From positions 1 to 7,657 of the forward strand of contig QNFD01000117.1 in the NCBI GenBank assembly GCA_003645435.1: DNA of 7,657 bases, given 5' to 3'. Each line of letters opens with the position of its first letter. Positions within the stretch are counted from its first letter, which is position 1. The DNA comes from Gammaproteobacteria bacterium (GTDB lineage Bacteria > Pseudomonadota > Gammaproteobacteria > GCA-001735895). Made by a program: the position numbers and the translations under genes. The notes below the pieces were generated by a model. The model did no database searches, was not told the origin of the DNA, and worked only from the letters and a program-made list of their open reading frames with translations. Shown piece after piece: positions 1 through 7,031 of the stretch.

Positions 1-334
<334 letters not shown>

Positions 335-336
335 CA

Positions 337-672
337 ATGCCACATCCCCTGAAACTTACCTGCTTTGCCAGCCTCGTCGGTTTACTGCTTTGCCAGCTCA
401 GCCTGTTTCTAACACAGCATGGCTCGTTTGGTTTTTACTGGGCGTTAATTTTATCGCTAGTACTGCTATTGCCATTGAAAGGATTGTTGATTGACCGGCT
501 ATACACCTATAAGTGGGTTGGGTTTCTGGCCCTGTTTTATTTCTGTGTCGGTATCAGCGAACTGGTTACGAATCCGGATTTGATGGTCTATGCATACGCA
601 ACCACCCTGCTCAGTATGCTGTTATTCGTCGCGAGTATTTATTACACCAGGTTTCTGCGACTCAATCCTTAA
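337..672 (+). CDS. DUF2069 family small integral membrane protein
   Basis: A 111-residue hydrophobic protein of unknown function. The start chosen is the ATG at 337, two bases after the wrbA stop. A longer in-frame ATG at 283 lies inside wrbA and would add a polar, non-membrane stretch. Four membrane segments are visible, at about residues 3-25, 28-50, 58-80 and 85-108, with short loops and a basic C-terminus (TRFLRLNP). Size, topology and position directly after wrbA fit the DUF2069 family, which is typically found beside wrbA or arsC in gammaproteobacteria. No catalytic motif is visible. There is no clear Shine-Dalgarno, so translation is probably coupled to wrbA. The gene ends 16 bases from the convergent hda stop. 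Confidence 0.8.
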   Translation: MPHPLKLTCFASLVGLLLCQLSLFLTQHGSFGFYWALILSLVLLLPLKGLLIDRLYTYKWVGFLALFYFCVGISELVTNPDLMVYAYATTLLSMLLFVASIYYTRFLRLNP

Positions 673-685
673 CCTGCATAGCAGG
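673..685. terminator. Short hairpin between convergent DUF2069 and hda
   Basis: CCTGC-ATA-GCAGG is a perfect 5-bp stem with a 3-base loop. It fills most of the 16-base gap between two convergent stop codons. Neither strand shows a good T-tract after it, so it may only be a weak bidirectional terminator or a 3'-end stabiliser. The placement is suggestive, but termination is inferred. Confidence 0.3.
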
Positions 686-688
686 ATG

Positions 689-1393
689 TTAAACAGTTCC
701 GTCGGCGAGAGTTTGTTTAATCATCGGCACCGAGATTTTTTTTTGTGCGCTTAGCGAGGCGGCATCAAGAATGCGTAAGATTCTGATTTGCTCTGAGAGA
801 CGTCGCGAGTAATGGGTCAAAAGATAAGCAATCACCTCTTTCGACAAATCGATGCCCAGCAAACCCGCTCGAAACCTGATAATGTCACCGAGTCCGGTTT
901 CGTCGGTGGTTGGCAACTGTAGCAATAATGCCCAGGCCAGCCTCGACTTAAAATCGGCTAGTTCGCAATGTAGCTGCAGCGGGTTGTCCGAAGTGGTGAA
1001 TATAAATTTCAATTCGCCTCTGTTGCAGAGGTTTATAATTTGATAGAAACGCTGTTCCCAGCCCCGATGACCACAGAGGGCATCAAGGTTGTCCACGGCA
1101 AGAAGATGACAGCTGGCGAGGTCTTCAAAAATATCCGGATCGTCCTGCACCAGCTCGGCGCCATCATATAGTTGAAAACTAATAGCCCGCTGACGTGCGA
1201 AATGGGCGCAGGCATTGACGAGGTGGGTTTTACCGCTGTCAACCCCGCCCCACAACCCGATCATCGATTCACCATCCCCAGCAATCAGTGAACACAGGCT
1301 TTGCGTAACAAAATCGCCTTGCTCAGAATAAAAATTGTCGAAACTGTATTGCCTGTCGAATGCCAGCGGTAGTGCTATCTGAACAGCTTTAAT
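689..1393 (-). CDS. hda: DnaA regulatory inactivator Hda (probable ATT start)
   Basis: Hda is a DnaA-like AAA+ protein that, bound to the DNA-loaded sliding clamp, stimulates ATP hydrolysis by DnaA and so blocks re-initiation of replication. From the start used here the protein has 234 residues, matching the family. Seen in order: QIALPL at 5-10, the clamp-binding hexapeptide; Walker A GGVDSGKT at 49-56; Walker B LLAVDNLD at 97-104; a sensor-1-like FTTSDNP at 132-138; FKSRLAW with the likely arginine finger R151; and a C-terminal sensor-2 region rich in R (RRLSEQIRILRILDAAS). The first ATG (1420) would add nine residues (MPILIGRLL) before the family-typical N-terminus and has no good ribosome binding site. 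ATT at 1393 gives MKAVQIALPL, follows GGGAGG by six bases, and overlaps the TAA of the upstream DUF2066 gene by one base. Function is certain; the start is inferred. Confidence 0.93.
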   Translation of the reverse strand: MKAVQIALPLAFDRQYSFDNFYSEQGDFVTQSLCSLIAGDGESMIGLWGGVDSGKTHLVNACAHFARQRAISFQLYDGAELVQDDPDIFEDLASCHLLAVDNLDALCGHRGWEQRFYQIINLCNRGELKFIFTTSDNPLQLHCELADFKSRLAWALLLQLPTTDETGLGDIIRFRAGLLGIDLSKEVIAYLLTHYSRRLSEQIRILRILDAASLSAQKKISVPMIKQTLADGTV

Positions 1394-2489
1394 TAGAAGC
1401 CTCCCGATCAATATAGGCATAATTCAGGAATACCTGGCTATCATCCTGTGTATTTACCTGGGGCAATTCCAGTTGTTCGAGCACCTCTCCCAATTCAATT
1501 AAGCGTTGAAGGTCCTCGCTACTATTGCGTAGTTTAATCTTGAATGTCACCTCGTCAGCCGATACTAATGAAACACGAACCGAATCAACTACCGACAGGG
1601 ATTCCAGGTATCTCTGTACCGAAATCAGGTTACTAAATTTTGATAAAGATGAAATCTTTAGAAACAGGCTTTGCTCTACACGCCGATGGTCCTCCAGTGC
1701 GTACTCCAGGGCCAGCACTCGCGCCAAATGTTTGATCGCCTGATCGACAACATTTTGTTTGGAAGACCCCTTGTATTGCCATTTAAAAATTTGATCCTCG
1801 AAGCGAACTTCCCAGTCTCCATTCCAGCCCTCTCCGCTACGGCCGATTATCTGGCCGATAACCAGCGCATCCGGTGCATATCGATCTGCCATGATTTCAA
1901 TATTTTCATATTGGCGCGAGACGATATCACCAATATTTAACAGGGCTATGTCTTCAAGGTCCATCAATGGAAACAATAAGGGGACCCCGAGTTTAACTGC
2001 CGCATCGTCAAGTAAATCAACTATTTCTGGTGTGGTGTCTGCAGACACCAGGCGAATAGTTTCATTAACGTCATAGCTAATAATTAAAAGACTGCCCGGG
2101 CGCTCCCAGCCCCAAATCGGAAAATTATTTTCTCGTAACAGGCCTTCGATTAGTTGCTGATTAAAATCAACTTTTATAAAAAGCTGCCCTGCATCGAAGC
2201 TCTCGGTATTTTCGTCTTTTCGATTGATATACTTGAACTGCTTAACATAGCGGGCACTATTCTGCATCGGTCTTTTGAATGCCGGACTGCGAAGCGCATC
2301 GTCGGAACCGCTTACCTTGATTACGACAAGCTTGAAAGCCTCCCCAAACGCATCCAGGCGTAAACTCGTTGTCTGGTCCGCAACAGGCAGTTCAATAGAG
2401 TAAAGCTCCTCGACGACGACCGCCTGTGAAGGCTGCAGCGCTGACATGCCTATCAGCATAACCAGCATGCAAATAAACTTATGATTCAT
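1389..2489 (-). CDS. DUF2066 domain-containing exported protein
   Basis: A 366-residue protein of unknown function. It begins with a clear signal peptide: a basic start (MNHK), a hydrophobic core to about residue 18 and a likely cleavage after SQA at 21-23, so it is probably periplasmic. The mature part matches what I know of DUF2066 proteins in length, N-terminal VEELYSIELPVADQT region and position between purM and hda; I see no catalytic motif or membrane anchor. The start ATG at 2489 is preceded by GGGA five bases upstream. Downstream, its last codons contain the ribosome binding site of hda and its stop overlaps the likely hda start, so the two genes are cotranscribed and translationally linked. 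Family assignment rests on context plus sequence recall. Confidence 0.82.
   Translation of the reverse strand: MNHKFICMLVMLIGMSALQPSQAVVVEELYSIELPVADQTTSLRLDAFGEAFKLVVIKVSGSDDALRSPAFKRPMQNSARYVKQFKYINRKDENTESFDAGQLFIKVDFNQQLIEGLLRENNFPIWGWERPGSLLIISYDVNETIRLVSADTTPEIVDLLDDAAVKLGVPLLFPLMDLEDIALLNIGDIVSRQYENIEIMADRYAPDALVIGQIIGRSGEGWNGDWEVRFEDQIFKWQYKGSSKQNVVDQAIKHLARVLALEYALEDHRRVEQSLFLKISSLSKFSNLISVQRYLESLSVVDSVRVSLVSADEVTFKIKLRNSSEDLQRLIELGEVLEQLELPQVNTQDDSQVFLNYAYIDREASN
1400..1405 (-). promoter_or_regulatory. Strong ribosome binding site deciding the hda start
   Basis: GGGAGG on the minus strand lies inside the end of the DUF2066 gene. It is six bases before ATT (1393-1391), a near-ideal distance. 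The ATG at 1420 and the TTG at 1411 lie upstream of this site and cannot use it. No ATG, GTG or TTG occurs in frame at a suitable distance downstream. Confidence 0.6.
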
Positions 2490-2514
2490 AGTTGTCCCAG
2501 GTTTAGTGCCGAAC

Positions 2515-2544
2515 AGAATATGCTAAATTGAAGATTCCGGTCAG
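2515..2544 (-). promoter_or_regulatory. Candidate promoter for DUF2066-hda
   Basis: On the minus strand CTGACC (2544-2539, 4 of 6 to the -35 consensus) is followed after 18 bases by TATTCT (2520-2515, 4 of 6 to -10). A start near 2508 would give a leader of about 20 bases before the ATG at 2489. TAGCAT at 2525-2520 is an alternative -10. Position fits; the match is only moderate. Confidence 0.25.
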
Positions 2545-2570
2545 ACATTTAGATTCAAGGCGTGTAAAAT
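2542..2570 (+). promoter_or_regulatory. Candidate sigma-70 promoter for purM operon
   Basis: CAGACA (2542-2547, 4 of 6 to TTGACA) is followed after exactly 17 bases by TAAAAT (2565-2570, 5 of 6 to TATAAT). Transcription would begin near 2577, giving a leader of about 28 bases. The -10 sits inside a small inverted repeat, GTGT-AAAATA-ACAC (2562-2575), which could be an operator half-site pair. I see no convincing PurR-type site. Confidence 0.45.
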
Positions 2571-2604
2571 AACACACCCGAATTATTTCCTGAACCTGCA
2601 AAAC

Positions 2605-3642
2605 ATGAATTCTCAAACATCTCTCAACTATCGCGACGCTGGCGTCGATATCGACGCCGGTAACGAACTGGTAGAACGTATCAAACCCGCGATCAAAGCA
2701 ACCCACCGGCAGGGCTGTGTCGGTAGTATTGGCGGATTTGGCGGTTTGTTCGAACTGCCACTGGATCGATATCGCAATCCATTACTGGTATCCGGCACCG
2801 ATGGCGTCGGCACTAAATTAAAACTCGCAATCGAAATCGAGAAATATGACAGCATCGGTATCGACCTGGTGGCGATGTGTGCAAATGACATAGCGGTATT
2901 GGGTGCCGAGGCTTTATTCTTTCTCGATTACTATGCCACTGGTCAACTGAGCATCGAGGTTGCCGAACAGGTAATCGGCGGTATAGCCGAGGGTTGCCAA
3001 CAGGCCGGATGCGCACTCATTGGCGGTGAAACCGCGGAAATGCCCGGTTTGTACGCGCCCGGGGATTTCGACCTCGCCGGATTTTGTGTCGGAATTGTAG
3101 AAAAGGAGGCCGTAATCAATGGCGAAAAAGTTAAAGCCGGCAATAAACTGATCGCCCTCGCCTCTTCCGGCCCACATTCCAATGGCTATTCATTAATCAG
3201 AAAAATAATCGAAGTCTCGAATGCGGACCTGTCGCAGGATTGCGCGGGCCAGACACTCGCCGAGGCATTAATCGAGCCTACCCGGATATACGTTAAAAGC
3301 TTACTCGCTCTGACCGCTAAAATTCCGGTGCTGGCGATGGCCCATATCACTGGCGGCGGCCTGCTGGAAAATATTCCAAGAGTAATGCCACCTCAGTGTG
3401 CCGCGAGAATCGATCGTTCAAGCTGGTCAATGCCAACAGTATTCGAATGGTTACAAACCAACGGCAAACTGGAGGCCACCGAAATGTACCGCACTTTTAA
3501 CTGTGGTGTCGGTATGGTCCTGGTTATTGACGCGGCCGACGAGACGGAATGTCTGCGACAATTAGAGTTGCTTGGTGAAAAATGCTGGGCTATCGGCGAA
3601 GTGGCCGAACAAGGCAACGGGCCCTCCATCGTTATCACATGA
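2605..3642 (+). CDS. purM: Phosphoribosylformylglycinamidine cyclo-ligase (AIR synthetase) PurM
   Basis: PurM makes aminoimidazole ribonucleotide from formylglycinamidine ribonucleotide with ATP, the fifth step of de novo purine synthesis, in the cytoplasm. The 345-residue length is standard. Family signatures run the full length: the N-terminal [30 protein letters not shown] at 43-52; [13 protein letters not shown] at 63-75, part of the ATP/substrate site; [13 protein letters not shown] at 84-96; [11 protein letters not shown] at 138-148; [11 protein letters not shown] at 187-197; [13 protein letters not shown] at 247-259; and FNCGVGM at 298-304. The ATG at 2605 gives the expected N-terminus, although no good Shine-Dalgarno precedes it. 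The stop overlaps the purN start (ATGA), so the two genes form one operon with translational coupling. Nothing is missing or altered. Confidence 0.98.
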   Translation: MNSQTSLNYRDAGVDIDAGNELVERIKPAIKATHRQGCVGSIGGFGGLFELPLDRYRNPLLVSGTDGVGTKLKLAIEIEKYDSIGIDLVAMCANDIAVLGAEALFFLDYYATGQLSIEVAEQVIGGIAEGCQQAGCALIGGETAEMPGLYAPGDFDLAGFCVGIVEKEAVINGEKVKAGNKLIALASSGPHSNGYSLIRKIIEVSNADLSQDCAGQTLAEALIEPTRIYVKSLLALTAKIPVLAMAHITGGGLLENIPRVMPPQCAARIDRSSWSMPTVFEWLQTNGKLEATEMYRTFNCGVGMVLVIDAADETECLRQLELLGEKCWAIGEVAEQGNGPSIVIT

Positions 3643-4310
3643 CTGCTACTAAAATCGTTGTTCTGATTTCGGGCAATGGTAGTAATTTGCAATCGATAAT
3701 TGACGCCATCGAATGCGGCCGGCTGAATGCCGATATAACTGCCGTTATCTCCAATAATCCTGATGCCTACGGGCTCAGCCGGGCTAAAAATCATGGTATT
3801 CACGCCCGTGTGATCGACCATCGTCAATTCACCACACGCGAAGCCTTTGACCAGGAATTGCTGCTTTGTACACAATCTTTTGATCCGGATTACATAGTGC
3901 TGGCCGGGTTCATGCGTATCCTCGGTTCATCCTTCATTCAGGCCAACAAGAATAAAATACTTAATATACACCCCTCGTTGCTACCTTTTTACAAGGGCCT
4001 AAATACCTACCAGCGAGCGATAGATAATGGTGAGACCGAACATGGTGTCAGCATTCACATAGTCACAGCCGAACTCGACGATGGACCGGTGTTAATGCAG
4101 GGTCGCTACCCGATCGAAGAAACTGATGTCCCTGCTGATCTGACCAGGAAAGGCCAGGGGCTCGAGTACCAGATGTACCCGGAATTGTTACAAATGCTCA
4201 GTGAAAAAAGACTGGAAATTAGTGAGCGATCAATCCTTTATGACCAACAACTTATACAGCAACCGATAGAATTTAAAATCGACCAGGCCAGGCCGGATAA
4301 AAACTCATGA
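3639..4310 (+). CDS. purN: Phosphoribosylglycinamide formyltransferase PurN
   Basis: PurN transfers a formyl group from 10-formyltetrahydrofolate to glycinamide ribonucleotide, the third step of purine synthesis. The ATG at 3639 overlaps the purM TGA (ATGA); an earlier in-frame ATG at 3582 lies inside purM and would add 19 unrelated residues. The protein has 223 residues. Seen: a phosphate-loop GNGSNLQ at 12-18; LAGFMRIL at 88-95; the catalytic N109 and H111 in [24 protein letters not shown] at 135-150, where D147 corresponds to E. coli D144. The C-terminus is about ten residues longer than in E. coli and polar ([12 protein letters not shown]). Its stop again overlaps the next start by ATGA, so all three genes of the operon are coupled. 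Confidence 0.97.
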   Translation: MTATKIVVLISGNGSNLQSIIDAIECGRLNADITAVISNNPDAYGLSRAKNHGIHARVIDHRQFTTREAFDQELLLCTQSFDPDYIVLAGFMRILGSSFIQANKNKILNIHPSLLPFYKGLNTYQRAIDNGETEHGVSIHIVTAELDDGPVLMQGRYPIEETDVPADLTRKGQGLEYQMYPELLQMLSEKRLEISERSILYDQQLIQQPIEFKIDQARPDKNS

Positions 4311-5029
4311 GTATCAGTAAATTATTAATTCGAAACCTGGCCATCGGCGGTCTGCTGGTTCTGCAATTACTGCCCGCTGTATCCGCGGAAGTTCCGTTAA
4401 CTGCTTTTGAGGCCAACTACAAACTATATTACGGTAAAATGAAAGCCGCCAATGCCCGGCTATCGATGGCACAGACGGGTGACGACTGGCGATGGTTCCT
4501 GCTCACCAGGCCAAAAGGCCTGTTATCCCTGTTAACCAATAAAGAACCCTACTCCGAAACTATTTTTACACGAATTGACGGCAATCACCGAATCCAGCAA
4601 CTCACCGTTGCAGACAAAGGTGAAAATGACAAGCAGTTAGAAACGGCAAAGTTTGACTGGAATGCTCGACAAGTTGAAATGCTGCGTGAAGGCGTTGCCG
4701 GTACTGCACCCCTGGAAAATGATGTTTATGACCATCTGAGCATTCATCTATTTTCGGCAAAAATGCTGGATGAAAATCTGCAACAGGCCAGTGTCGATTT
4801 TTATTATAAGGGTAGAGTGGTTAAATCGGAGCTGAATCAACTCGAAAAAACGAGTATTACGATCGAGGAAAATGAAATCGATGTCATCGTTATAGGACAA
4901 TCGGTTGAGGGCTCCAGTACTACATATAAGTATTATTACGATCCGGGCACTCCCTTCATACCGATGAAGATAATTTCGGGAAAACCAGATAAAAAACCTG
5001 TCACCTGGTTTTATGTGCCGGCTAAATGA
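4307..5029 (+). CDS. DUF3108 domain-containing exported protein
   Basis: A 240-residue protein of unknown function. A signal peptide is clear: basic N-terminus (K5, R9), hydrophobic core at about 10-24, and a likely cleavage after VSA at 25-27, so it is probably periplasmic or outer-membrane facing. The mature part is rich in beta-type alternation, with motifs seen in DUF3108 proteins: FEANYKLYYGKMKAANARLS near the mature start, a central YDHLSIHLFSAK, and a late tract of YKYYYDPGTPFIPMKI. Such proteins lie directly after purN in many gammaproteobacteria. The start ATG at 4307 overlaps the purN stop, indicating coupled translation and the same operon. No enzyme motif is visible, and the link to purine synthesis may be only positional. 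Confidence 0.83.
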   Translation: MSISKLLIRNLAIGGLLVLQLLPAVSAEVPLTAFEANYKLYYGKMKAANARLSMAQTGDDWRWFLLTRPKGLLSLLTNKEPYSETIFTRIDGNHRIQQLTVADKGENDKQLETAKFDWNARQVEMLREGVAGTAPLENDVYDHLSIHLFSAKMLDENLQQASVDFYYKGRVVKSELNQLEKTSITIEENEIDVIVIGQSVEGSSTTYKYYYDPGTPFIPMKIISGKPDKKPVTWFYVPAK

Positions 5030-5068
5030 CTCGAACCTGACCGTTACTGGTTTTCGTGGCCAGGAGTT

Positions 5069-5542
5069 CTACAGTTTGGTAAACCCGTGTTCTACTTGCA
5101 AACGTCTAATCTCGACCGGAGCCAGGGGTACCTGTTCGATAAAATCCGGCAATTCACTCTGTTCAATATCAAGCACACGCATCATCGTCTGGCACGCCTT
5201 GATGTCAATAATATTCTCTTCATCGAGTTGCCGGGCTTTATCTACGATCGACATATTGGCCGCATAATTTTCTTTTTGAAACAACTGCAATTCGTTGCCG
5301 TGCAGTACAATCGCAATACGGCCATGTTGATCGGGATCAAACAGCTCTCTCAGGCTTTCGGCCCGATCCAGGATAACGTCAAGCTGTTCGACCGTATTCA
5401 CAGTGACACCAAAGACATAGCCCGGTGATTCAGGTTCAAACTCACCCCGCGGTTCGGCATAGGCAGGGAACTGAAGGTAAAAAAATACCGCCAGCACGGC
5501 AACCGCCCTGCGCAATACTGCCTGTAAAACAGGCTTCTTCAA
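5069..5542 (-). CDS. Exported DsrE/DsrF-like family protein
   Basis: The C-terminal 120 residues resemble the DsrE/YchN-type sulfur-relay fold: a VTVNTVEQLDVILDRAES strand-helix, IAIVLHGNELQLF at about 77-88, NYAANMSIVDKARQLD, and IIDIKACQTMM with a single conserved-position cysteine (C117). Ahead of it is a signal peptide: basic KK and RR, a hydrophobic AVAVLAVFFYLQF core and AYA at 27-29, so this member is probably periplasmic. DsrE relatives carry sulfur on cysteine or act as small scaffold proteins; the role here is unknown. No ATG fits. TTG at 5542 gives MKKPVLQ, 157 residues; TTG at 5515 gives MRRAVAV, 148 residues, with a weak AGG five bases upstream. A still earlier TTG at 5668 overlaps pmbA and would hide the signal peptide. 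The gene follows pmbA on the same strand. Confidence 0.75.
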   Translation of the reverse strand: MKKPVLQAVLRRAVAVLAVFFYLQFPAYAEPRGEFEPESPGYVFGVTVNTVEQLDVILDRAESLRELFDPDQHGRIAIVLHGNELQLFQKENYAANMSIVDKARQLDEENIIDIKACQTMMRVLDIEQSELPDFIEQVPLAPVEIRRLQVEHGFTKL

Positions 5543-5616
5543 AACAGGTATGCCGGCATAATTTGCGCAGATTCCGGACAATCTAAAATCCCGGTCCACC
5601 ACTGTCCGGCAATACC
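5508..5616 (-). promoter_or_regulatory. Structured leader with mutually exclusive stems before the DsrE-like gene
   Basis: Four inverted repeats lie in 109 bases spanning the candidate starts of the DsrE-like gene (plus-strand coordinates). A: 5547-5556 with 5606-5616, ten pairs and one bulged base. B: 5574-5582 with 5601-5609, nine pairs including one G-U. C: 5508-5515 with 5563-5570, eight perfect pairs. D: 5520-5525 with 5529-5534, six pairs and a three-base loop. A and B share CCGG 5606-5609; A and C interleave, so neither can coexist with A in a nested fold. B, C and D are mutually compatible. C's arm contains TTG 5515 and its loop contains TTG 5542. Also present: the palindrome ATGCCGGCAT (5550-5559) and two direct copies of AAAACAGG (5526, 5541). 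The repeats are seen; regulation is inferred. It resembles no riboswitch I know. Confidence 0.4.
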
Positions 5617-5652
5617 GGCTAGTCCCGAGCCAGGGGTAGCGCCGGCGAACAT
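5539..5652 (-). CDS. Possible 37-residue leader ORF between pmbA and the DsrE-like gene
   Basis: An ATG at 5652 overlaps the pmbA stop as TAATG. The frame runs 37 codons to a TGA at 5541-5539, which overlaps the candidate TTG start of the DsrE-like gene as TTGA. The peptide is glycine- and alanine-rich in its first half (MFAGATPGSGLAGIAG), then QWWTGILDCPESAQ with tandem tryptophans and one cysteine. It covers the structured leader, so ribosomes on it would open those stems. I recognise no family. It may be a chance frame; the only support is the double overlap. Confidence 0.2.
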   Translation of the reverse strand: MFAGATPGSGLAGIAGQWWTGILDCPESAQIMPAYLF

Positions 5653-7007
5653 TAGTCAGCTCCAGCAATAGTCATATTTTCAAGCAATATCGAACCGGTT
5701 CGAATATTACCGCGCATGTCCAGGTCATCACCAATCTCGACTATACCCTGAAACATATCCCTGAGGTTGGCCGCTATGGTGATTTCCTCAACTGGAAACT
5801 GAACCTCTCCATTCTCGACCCAGAAACCCGCGGCTCCGCGTGAATAGTCACCCGTCACGGTATTTACACCATGCCCCATTAATTCAGTAACCAGCAGGCC
5901 CCGGTGCATGACCTTGATACATTCGGTGAATGACTTGCCCGTGCTTTGCAAGGTTAAATTGTGAACCCCACTTGCGTGGCCAGTAGTTTGTAAACCGAGT
6001 TTTCGTGCGGCATAGCTATCCAGCAGGTAACTCTGTAATACACCGTCAGAAATTAAATTTGCCTGTTTAACCGCCACCCCCTCAGCATCATAATTGGCGG
6101 ATCCGAGGGCCTGTGCTTCAAACGGATGCTCGGTGAGTTGCAGGAAACTCGGGAATATCCGCGTATCGATGGCGTCGAGTAAAAAACTCGCCTTCCGATA
6201 TTGAGCCGATCCGCCAATTGCCGAGCTAAGGTGGCCGATCAGGCTACGGGCAATCTCCGGCACAAACAAAACTGGCGCCTTCTGAGTTTTTAATTTTTGC
6301 GCGTCGAGTCGCTTAACCGTACGTTCCGCGGCTTTTAGTCCAACCGCACGGGCGGTCGCTAACTGATCGGGATTACGGCTAATTTCGTACCAGTAGTCTC
6401 GCTGCATACCGGCACTGGACTCTGCCACCACCGAACAACTAATACTATGACGAGTCTTGCTCTCGGATTGTAAAAATCCGTGGGTATTACCATAAACCGA
6501 TATGCCCGAGTTGATATCTACCGAGGCTCCTTCCGAATTTACAATCCTGGGATCAAAATCAAGCGCCGCATTTTCACATTCCAGTACCAGGTCTACGACC
6601 TGCTCTGGAGAAATTCCCCAGGGGTGATACAAATCGAGCTCGACAAATTGATCGGCGAGCAGATCGGCGTCAGCGAGACCCGTGCAGGGATCTTCGGAGG
6701 TATATTTGGCGATATTGCAGGCCGCCTCGACCGTTTTACGGATTGCTTCCGGATCCAGGTTAGAGGTACTGGCGCTGCCTTTATGCTGGCCAATATAGAC
6801 ACTGATGCCAAGGCCGTTATCCTGTTGATGCTCGATAGTTTCAACCGATCGCATACGCGCAGCGACCGACAGGCCCTGCGACACCGATAAACCCGCCTCG
6901 GCCTGGGTAGCGCCATTGGATAGGGCCAGTTCGAGTGTTTCGGCGACTATGTTTTTAAATGAATCGGCGTCGGGAAATGCTAAGATATCTGTACTGTTAC
7001 TATTCAT
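5652..7007 (-). CDS. pmbA: Metalloprotease-associated protein PmbA/TldE
   Basis: PmbA (TldE) forms a heterodimer with the zinc peptidase TldD. In E. coli the pair trims the microcin B17 leader and helps degrade the CcdA antitoxin. The 451-residue length is the family's. Seen: an N-terminal segment with VAARMRSVETIEHQQDNGLG (about 48-67), GISVYIGQHKGSAS, FDPRIVNSEGAS (151-162), DYWYEISRNP, and the C-terminal half with GGSAQYRKASFLLD (265-278), DGVLQSYLLDSYAARKLG (321-338) and GHGVNTVTGDYSRGAAGFWV (378-397). The TldD-type HExxxH zinc motif is absent, as expected for the E subunit; tldD is not in this window. Start ATG 7007 lacks a Shine-Dalgarno. It is divergent from darP and followed on its own strand by the DsrE-like gene, probably as one transcript. 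Confidence 0.96.
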   Translation of the reverse strand: MNSNSTDILAFPDADSFKNIVAETLELALSNGATQAEAGLSVSQGLSVAARMRSVETIEHQQDNGLGISVYIGQHKGSASTSNLDPEAIRKTVEAACNIAKYTSEDPCTGLADADLLADQFVELDLYHPWGISPEQVVDLVLECENAALDFDPRIVNSEGASVDINSGISVYGNTHGFLQSESKTRHSISCSVVAESSAGMQRDYWYEISRNPDQLATARAVGLKAAERTVKRLDAQKLKTQKAPVLFVPEIARSLIGHLSSAIGGSAQYRKASFLLDAIDTRIFPSFLQLTEHPFEAQALGSANYDAEGVAVKQANLISDGVLQSYLLDSYAARKLGLQTTGHASGVHNLTLQSTGKSFTECIKVMHRGLLVTELMGHGVNTVTGDYSRGAAGFWVENGEVQFPVEEITIAANLRDMFQGIVEIGDDLDMRGNIRTGSILLENMTIAGAD

Positions 7008-7013
7008 CGCAGC

Positions 7014-7019
7014 ATTCTA
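7014..7019 (-). promoter_or_regulatory. Candidate -10 element of pmbA
   Basis: TAGAAT (5 of 6 to TATAAT) on the minus strand ends six bases before the pmbA ATG. By usual spacing, transcription would start at or next to the A of the ATG, giving a leaderless mRNA. No convincing -35 is visible; upstream promoter bases would fall inside darP. Moderate-to-low support. Confidence 0.3.
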
Positions 7020-7031
7020 GCCTATCCCAAT

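Noticed and set aside
1033..1242. Open frames antisense or out of frame within hda, purM, pmbA and DUF2066
   Set aside because: They lie wholly inside genes with full-length family motifs, start without ribosome binding sites and show no recognisable domains.
2595..2612. Possible PurR operator near the purM start (GCAAAACATG)
   Set aside because: Only one half resembles the PurR consensus; the central CG and second half are missing.
5030..5068. Possible terminator between DUF3108 and the DsrE-like gene
   Set aside because: The best pairing, CGAACC with GGTTTTCG, needs a two-base bulge and an eleven-base loop and has no T-tract; too weak to call.
5574..5609. Insertion sequence end or attachment site after pmbA
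   Set aside because: The inverted repeats could suggest a mobile remnant, but I see no transposase, no target duplication and no second copy in the window; kept only as an alternative explanation of the RNA stems.
7004..7015. Three-codon ORF (ATG CTG CGA TGA) overlapping the pmbA start on the minus strand
   Set aside because: Too short to judge, lacks a ribosome binding site, and would not be transcribed if the TAGAAT -10 is correct.
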